A stretch of DNA of 9,822 nucleotides from an uncultured Clostridia bacterium (GTDB lineage Bacteria > Bacillota > Clostridia > Oscillospirales > Acutalibacteraceae). Below, one piece after another: positions 5,562 through 9,822 of this stretch (its first letter is position 1; every line of letters begins with the position of its first letter). The translations under genes were made by a program, and so were the position numbers. Location of the stretch: NCBI GenBank assembly GCA_945788455.1, contig CALZMC010000007.1, positions 1 through 9,822 of the forward strand. Direction: 5' to 3'. The notes beneath the pieces are model-generated. The model was given only the letters and a program-made list of their open reading frames with translations. It did not search any database and was not told the DNA's origin.

Positions 5562-6296
5562 TTATTCGGCTGATTTTAAGTTTTCCAAGAATTTCTTGTC
5601 TTCGCGAGTTAATTCGGCATTTTTCAGCATATCGGGACGGCGATAAAATGTGCGTTCAAGTGACCTTTCTCTACGCCATTTGTCAACATTCGCGTGGTGT
5701 CCCGACAGCAAAACCTCGGGAACGTCCCTGCCGTTCCAGCTCGCAGGATGAGTGTACTGCGGATACTCCAAAAGCGAATTGTAGTGGCTCTCCTCGGTAA
5801 AGCATTCGTCATCGCTGAGAACACCCGGAAGCATACGCGATACGGCATCAGCAACGATAAGTGCAGGAAGCTCGCCTCCTGTCAGCACATAATCTCCTAT
5901 TGAGATTTCTTCAGGCTCAAGCTCCTCGATAACGCGCTCGTCAATACCCTCATAGTGACCGCATAGCAAGGCGATATTATCGAGCCTTGCAAGCTCCTTT
6001 ACTCTTTCCTGCGTTAAGGTTTTTCCCTGTGGGGTTAGATAGATAAGATGTGGCTTTTTTCCTATCTTATTACACAAATCGTTATAGCAGTCAAAAATCG
6101 GCTGAGGTGCCATAACCATACCCATTCCGCCACCGTACGGCTTGTCGTCAACGTGTCTGTGCTTGTCATAAGAATAATCGCGAATATCAATACAATTAAT
6201 CTCAACCTTGCCGTTTTTTCGCGCTCTGCCGATAATCGACTCACTCATAACCGTGTCACACATATCGGTAAATAAAGTTAAAATATCAATCCTCAT
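5562..6296 (-). CDS. trmD: tRNA (guanine37-N1)-methyltransferase TrmD
   Basis: Transfers methyl from S-adenosylmethionine to N1 of G37 next to the anticodon of tRNAs reading CUN, CCN and CGG, preventing +1 frameshifting. From the ATG at 6296 it has 244 residues, near the usual 240-255. The SPOUT trefoil-knot signatures are present: PYGGGMGMVM (53-62), YLTPQG (86-91), LLCGHYEGIDERV (110-122) and SIGDYVLTGGELPAL (132-146), then Arg154 and LLSGHHANVDKWRRE in the C-terminal domain. By-eye alignment puts Glu169 (in CFTEESHYN) where E. coli TrmD has catalytic Asp169, a conservative change. A TTG directly upstream (6299) could add one Met; ATG is preferred. The start lies inside the rimM end (overlap of 11 nt), so translation is coupled, and the rimM-trmD pairing is classic. 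Confidence 0.97.
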   Translation of the reverse strand: MRIDILTLFTDMCDTVMSESIIGRARKNGKVEINCIDIRDYSYDKHRHVDDKPYGGGMGMVMAPQPIFDCYNDLCNKIGKKPHLIYLTPQGKTLTQERVKELARLDNIALLCGHYEGIDERVIEELEPEEISIGDYVLTGGELPALIVADAVSRMLPGVLSDDECFTEESHYNSLLEYPQYTHPASWNGRDVPEVLLSGHHANVDKWRRERSLERTFYRRPDMLKNAELTREDKKFLENLKSAE

Positions 6297-6795
6297 CAAA
6301 CAAGCCCTTCATTTTCTTAATTCTAATAACCTTGTATTCTACATTAATTTCCTTAACAATATCGTCAGTTGCAGGGATAAGAGTATGCTTTCCCCAGCTT
6401 TCGATGTCATAAATATCGCACGAGCCGTAATTCAGCACATCCTTGACCTGACCGTATTCCTCCTCGGTGTCGATATCGACAACATAACAGCCGATTAGGT
6501 CGGCAATATAATTTGAGCCTTCCTCAATCTTCGCATCATCACGGTCGCAATATAACAGCTTTCCCTTTAGCTTTTCTGCCTTTTCCATAGTGTCGATGCC
6601 GTCAAGCCTGATAATAGCAAGATTTTTCTGTGGTCTTGCAGACAACAGCTCGACTGCCTTTTCGCCCTTATCGTCAAAATATAAGGTTTTAAACTGCTTT
6701 AGATATTCAATATCATCACACCACAAGGTTAGCTTCAGCTCGCCTTTTACGCCGTGAGTATTATTTATTTTTCCAACCTCAAGATATTTTTTCAT
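6286..6795 (-). CDS. rimM: Ribosome maturation factor RimM (16S rRNA processing)
   Basis: A 169-residue assembly factor that binds ribosomal protein S19 and helps mature the head of the 30S subunit. The N-terminal RimM domain contains GKINNTHGVKGELKL (8-22), the characteristic HG..GE motif. The C-terminal PRC-barrel domain covers about 96-166, with YIADLIGCYVV at its start and HTLIPATDDIVKEI near 137-150. Length is normal. The start is supported by GGAGAG three nucleotides before the ATG at 6795. It follows mutS2 after 13 nt and overlaps trmD by 11 nt. The usual neighbours rpsP and rplS are absent from this side. Confidence 0.96.
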   Translation of the reverse strand: MKKYLEVGKINNTHGVKGELKLTLWCDDIEYLKQFKTLYFDDKGEKAVELLSARPQKNLAIIRLDGIDTMEKAEKLKGKLLYCDRDDAKIEEGSNYIADLIGCYVVDIDTEEEYGQVKDVLNYGSCDIYDIESWGKHTLIPATDDIVKEINVEYKVIRIKKMKGLFDED

Positions 6796-6808
6796 AATCT
6801 CTCCAATA

Positions 6809-9166
6809 TTATTTCAGCTTTGCGATAGTTACTCCGTTTTCGCCCTCGCCGTATCGTCCTAATCTAAATTCCGAAATGTTAGGATGAGTTTTTAGATAAT
6901 CGGTAACGGCACTTCTCAAGGCTCCCGTACCCTTACCGTGAATAATGCGGATTTCATCAATACTGTTTAGGATACATCTGTCAATATACAGCGAAAGCTC
7001 GTCAACAGTCTTTCCTCTTAAATCAAGCTCTGTCTTAACATCAGCATCTGCTCTTGATGATGTGCGTCTGACATTATGCTGTGCAGGGGCAGGCTTTTTC
7101 TTTTTTTCAAGGAGCATAATATCGCTCATTTTTACACGTGTTTTTATGAGACCTGATTTTACAAGAATGTTATTATCCCTGATTTCTAAAATCTCGCCCT
7201 CGCCTACACCTTTGATTATAACGCTGTCATTAACCTTCGGTGCACGCGGAAGCTTATAGTCATAATCCCAATTTTCAGCAAGCTCGCTCGGATTAATAAG
7301 GTCGTCCATTTCTCCCATTTGGGACTTAACTGCGCGTCTTGTTTTTCGGGCTATTTCAGTTGCATTACTGTCGGTTTGCTCCTGCTTTAGCTTTTCAAGC
7401 TCGAGCAAGAATTCACTCGACTTGCGCTTTGCGGCATCAATTAGCTTTTGTGCCTCTCTCTTTGCCTTATCAAGCTCACGCTTCTTTAGGGTTTCAATCT
7501 TATCCTTTTCTTCCTGTGCTTTTTCTTCAATTCTCTTCGCCTTGGCTGTCATTTCCTCGGCAATTTTTCTCTCGTCCTCAAGCTTTTGTCGAGATACCTC
7601 AAGCTTTTCAAGAACAGCTTCAAACGAACGGTTTTCATTTCCGACAATGCTCATAGCATTTTCGATAACAGACTTGTCCATTCCCAAATGAGTGCTGATA
7701 GCGAACGCGTTTGACCTGCCGGGAACACCGATAAGAAGCCTATATGTAGGTCGCAAAGTTTCTACGTCAAACTCACAACAGCCATTTGTCACGCCTGCTG
7801 TATCGAGTGCATAAGCCTTTAGCTCGGCATAGTGTGTTGTTGTGGCAATAACGGCACCCTTTGACCTTAAATTTTCAATAATAGATACTGCAAGCGCAGA
7901 GCCTTCGATTGGGTCTGTACCTGCGCCAAGCTCGTCAATCAAGACAAGCGAATTACTGTCTGCCTTTGACATAATGTCAATAACATTAACCATATGTGAC
8001 GAGAATGTTGAAAGCGACTGTGCAATACTCTGCTCATCGCCGATATCGACAAGTATTTTGTCGAACAAGGCTATTCTTGACATATCGCCTGCGGGAATTA
8101 ACAGACCGCACATAGCCATAGCAGAAAGGAGACCGAGAGTCTTTAGAGTTACGGTTTTTCCGCCTGTGTTCGCACCTGTAATAACAAGAGTGTCGTATTC
8201 CTCGCCGAGTGTTATATCAACAGGGACAACCTTATTTTTATCAATAAGCGGATGCCTTGCTTTTTTTAGATTAATAATGCCCTCGTTGTTAAGTAGTGGC
8301 TTTGATGCCTTCATTTTGTAGGCAAGATGCGCCTTTGCAAAAATCAAATTCAGCATAACGGCACAATTATACGAATGCTTAACCGACTCGGCAAACTCGC
8401 CTGCCTCGGAAGATAGCTCAAAGAGAATACGCATAATTTCATCTCTCTCCTTGCCCTGAAGCACCTTTATATCATTGTTTAGCTCAACAACAGATGACGG
8501 CTCAATAAATACAGTAGCACCCGTTGATGATGTATCGTGAACCATACCTGTCACAGCGCCTCTATGCTCTGCCTTAACAGGCACAACAAATCTACCGTTA
8601 CGCTGTGTAACGATAGCCTCCTGAAGATACGGCTGATAATGAGTAGAGCGAATCATAGAGTCAAGTCGTTCTCTGATTGAGCTTTCCTTTGACCTGATTT
8701 TTCTGCGAATATCCGAAAGAGCCTCGCTCGCCTTATCGGCGATTTCCTCCTCGCTGATAATGCAGGTTAAAATCTTGTTTTCTAAATACTTGTTAACAGT
8801 AATACCGTCAAAGAAAAAATCAAGGCTTGTTTTTACACCGCTGCAATGATTATGCCACTCGTCAAGCTGACGCATAGCTCTTAGGCAATATGCGACATCA
8901 AGCAGCTCCTTTGGGTTGAGAGAACCGCCTGCCTTTGCACGATGAAGTGAATTATTTACGTTTTTGAAGCCTGAAAATGACGGCGCACCAAAGCGAGCAA
9001 GGAGTGAAAAGGCATCCTCTGTCTGTTGAAGAAGCAGTTCTGCCTCGCTTAACTCATTAGTAGGATTTAGAGACAGCGCAAGCTCCTTTGCATCGTCACA
9101 CGAGCATTCGTCACTAAGCCTTTGCAAAATTATATCAAGCTCCAGGGTTTTAAAATTCTTGTCCAT
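6809..9166 (-). CDS. mutS2: MutS2 family ATPase with Smr domain
   Basis: A 785-residue protein of the MutS2 family, which does not take part in mismatch repair. It acts on branched DNA to limit recombination and, in Bacillus, on collided ribosomes. An N-terminal core and clamp region (1-310) precedes the ATPase domain with Walker A GANTGGKT (331-338), Walker B LVLIDELGAGTDP (407-419) and THYAEL (445-450). A highly charged coiled coil follows (about 515-600), then a KOW-like basic segment (about 643-685). The Smr domain ends the protein (about 711-785) with LDLRG (714-718) and HGKGTGAL (743-750), the putative nuclease motif. The protein looks complete. The ATG at 9166 shares one base with the recO stop (TAATG), with AAAGGA nine nucleotides upstream inside recO, so translation is probably coupled. 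Confidence 0.97.
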   Translation of the reverse strand: MDKNFKTLELDIILQRLSDECSCDDAKELALSLNPTNELSEAELLLQQTEDAFSLLARFGAPSFSGFKNVNNSLHRAKAGGSLNPKELLDVAYCLRAMRQLDEWHNHCSGVKTSLDFFFDGITVNKYLENKILTCIISEEEIADKASEALSDIRRKIRSKESSIRERLDSMIRSTHYQPYLQEAIVTQRNGRFVVPVKAEHRGAVTGMVHDTSSTGATVFIEPSSVVELNNDIKVLQGKERDEIMRILFELSSEAGEFAESVKHSYNCAVMLNLIFAKAHLAYKMKASKPLLNNEGIINLKKARHPLIDKNKVVPVDITLGEEYDTLVITGANTGGKTVTLKTLGLLSAMAMCGLLIPAGDMSRIALFDKILVDIGDEQSIAQSLSTFSSHMVNVIDIMSKADSNSLVLIDELGAGTDPIEGSALAVSIIENLRSKGAVIATTTHYAELKAYALDTAGVTNGCCEFDVETLRPTYRLLIGVPGRSNAFAISTHLGMDKSVIENAMSIVGNENRSFEAVLEKLEVSRQKLEDERKIAEEMTAKAKRIEEKAQEEKDKIETLKKRELDKAKREAQKLIDAAKRKSSEFLLELEKLKQEQTDSNATEIARKTRRAVKSQMGEMDDLINPSELAENWDYDYKLPRAPKVNDSVIIKGVGEGEILEIRDNNILVKSGLIKTRVKMSDIMLLEKKKKPAPAQHNVRRTSSRADADVKTELDLRGKTVDELSLYIDRCILNSIDEIRIIHGKGTGALRSAVTDYLKTHPNISEFRLGRYGEGENGVTIAKLK

Positions 9167-9822
9167 TAAAGCAGTCCTTTGTAAAATGATAGGGTTTGCA
9201 AATTTCGTTGCAAATTGGAAAGTATATATTTTTCGCTTATTGAGGATAAAAGCATTATGTTATCCTCGCTGAGTGAAAATGAAAAAATCTTTTTTGGCTC
9301 GGTCAGACAAATAAATCTAATCGCAGTAATGACATTTTTCGGGCAAGGGGTTGCACCTGTCTTCCCGCAATTTTCACAATAAATTTGACCGTCAAGGGTG
9401 TCAAAATACATTAAGTCGGTTTCGTATGTAGCACAATTTGCACAGGCAAGAATACTCGGCATATAGCCACCGAGAGACATCAGTCTAAACTCAACGGCAC
9501 ACTTAATAATTCTAATATCCTTACTGCTGTTGCACAAAAGATGCAATGCATTGAGCATAACCGAAAGCATCTCTGCGCTCGGTTGCTCCTCCTCGCCAAG
9601 CTCGTATGCAAGCTGGCTGAAATACTGCGCAAGCGCAAGCTTGACTATATCGAGTCTAAGGTCAAAGAAAACCTCAATGGGAGACGCGTTATCAACAACG
9701 AACGCATCACGCGAACGATATAGAGAAAATTCGCTGTATGCAAAAAGTGATGTTGATGACGCAAGACGGTTTTTCATCTGCTTTGCGCCTCTGACAAAGG
9801 CTCTTACAAGTCCGTAATCAGC
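9166..9822 (-). CDS. recO: DNA repair protein RecO, 5' end outside the window
   Basis: RecO loads RecA onto SSB-coated single-stranded DNA with RecR and anneals complementary strands during gap repair. The frame is open to the right edge of the window. The first visible residues, ADYGLVRAFVRGAKQMKNRL, are RecO N-terminal OB-fold sequence, so the Met at 9777 is internal and the true start lies beyond 9822. About 218 residues are visible of a usual 240-260. The RecO zinc-binding motif is present as CANC, about 20 residues, then CENC. Helical sequence follows to the stop at 9168-9166. It is the first visible gene of an operon with mutS2, rimM and trmD. Era or another upstream partner may lie to the right, which cannot be seen. 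Confidence 0.92.
   Translation of the reverse strand, partial: ADYGLVRAFVRGAKQMKNRLASSTSLFAYSEFSLYRSRDAFVVDNASPIEVFFDLRLDIVKLALAQYFSQLAYELGEEEQPSAEMLSVMLNALHLLCNSSKDIRIIKCAVEFRLMSLGGYMPSILACANCATYETDLMYFDTLDGQIYCENCGKTGATPCPKNVITAIRFICLTEPKKIFSFSLSEDNIMLLSSISEKYILSNLQRNLQTLSFYKGLL

Noticed and set aside
6945..8321. Open frames on the + strand opposite mutS2 and others opposite trmD and recO
   Set aside because: They mirror strong conserved genes on the - strand and show no ribosome binding sites or recognisable domains.
9166..9777. RecO starting at Met 9777 as a complete 203-residue protein
   Set aside because: RecO-like sequence continues in frame upstream to the window edge, so that Met is internal.
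1..9822. CRISPR array, tRNA or rRNA genes, insertion sequences, integrases or phage genes
   Set aside because: No repeat-spacer periodicity, cloverleaf, transposase or integrase motifs were seen on either strand.

Overview
The window looks like chromosomal DNA from a low-to-moderate GC Firmicute (Bacillota), most likely a gut-type clostridium of the Oscillospiraceae/Lachnospiraceae kind. The grounds are strong purine-rich ribosome binding sites, consensus sigma-A promoters, a B. subtilis-type HPr with both His15 and Ser46, a MutS2 carrying a Smr domain, and a YtrA-like GntR regulator driving an ABC exporter. This placement is inference from gene content; no marker gene fixes a genus.

Layout. 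Positions 1-203 are a divergent control region: a consensus promoter reading left out of the window, a 10-bp direct repeat, a perfect 16-bp palindrome, and a promoter reading right whose transcript would begin at a small hairpin. It drives a GPH-family (MelB-like) sugar:cation symporter (204-1629, + strand), which is interrupted near the end of TM1. A bidirectional terminator (1644-1673) separates it from everything else, all of which is on the - strand. Read in transcription order from the right edge, the - strand holds two groups. (i) A housekeeping operon recO (5' end outside the window) - mutS2 - rimM - trmD, packed with overlaps or a 13-nt gap: recombinational repair, a MutS2 ATPase, ribosome maturation and tRNA m1G37 methylation. 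(ii) HPr on its own promoter and terminator, followed by a separately promoted regulator-ATPase-permease operon (GntR/YtrA type), with an operator overlapping its own start site.

The most notable feature is a pair of interruptions in two unrelated genes on opposite strands. The symporter (around 300-333) and the ABC ATPase (around 3997-4030) each carry about 28 nt more than their protein families allow. Each excess shifts the frame the same way (3n+1), while the coding sequence on both sides is otherwise well preserved. The two extra segments are not obviously the same sequence. Recent indels, an assembly artefact, a small mobile or duplicated segment, or recoding are all possible; the window alone cannot decide.

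The housekeeping genes look intact. TrmD has Glu at the position that I align with the catalytic Asp169 of E. coli TrmD. No RNA genes, CRISPR arrays, insertion sequences, prophage genes or integrases were seen.
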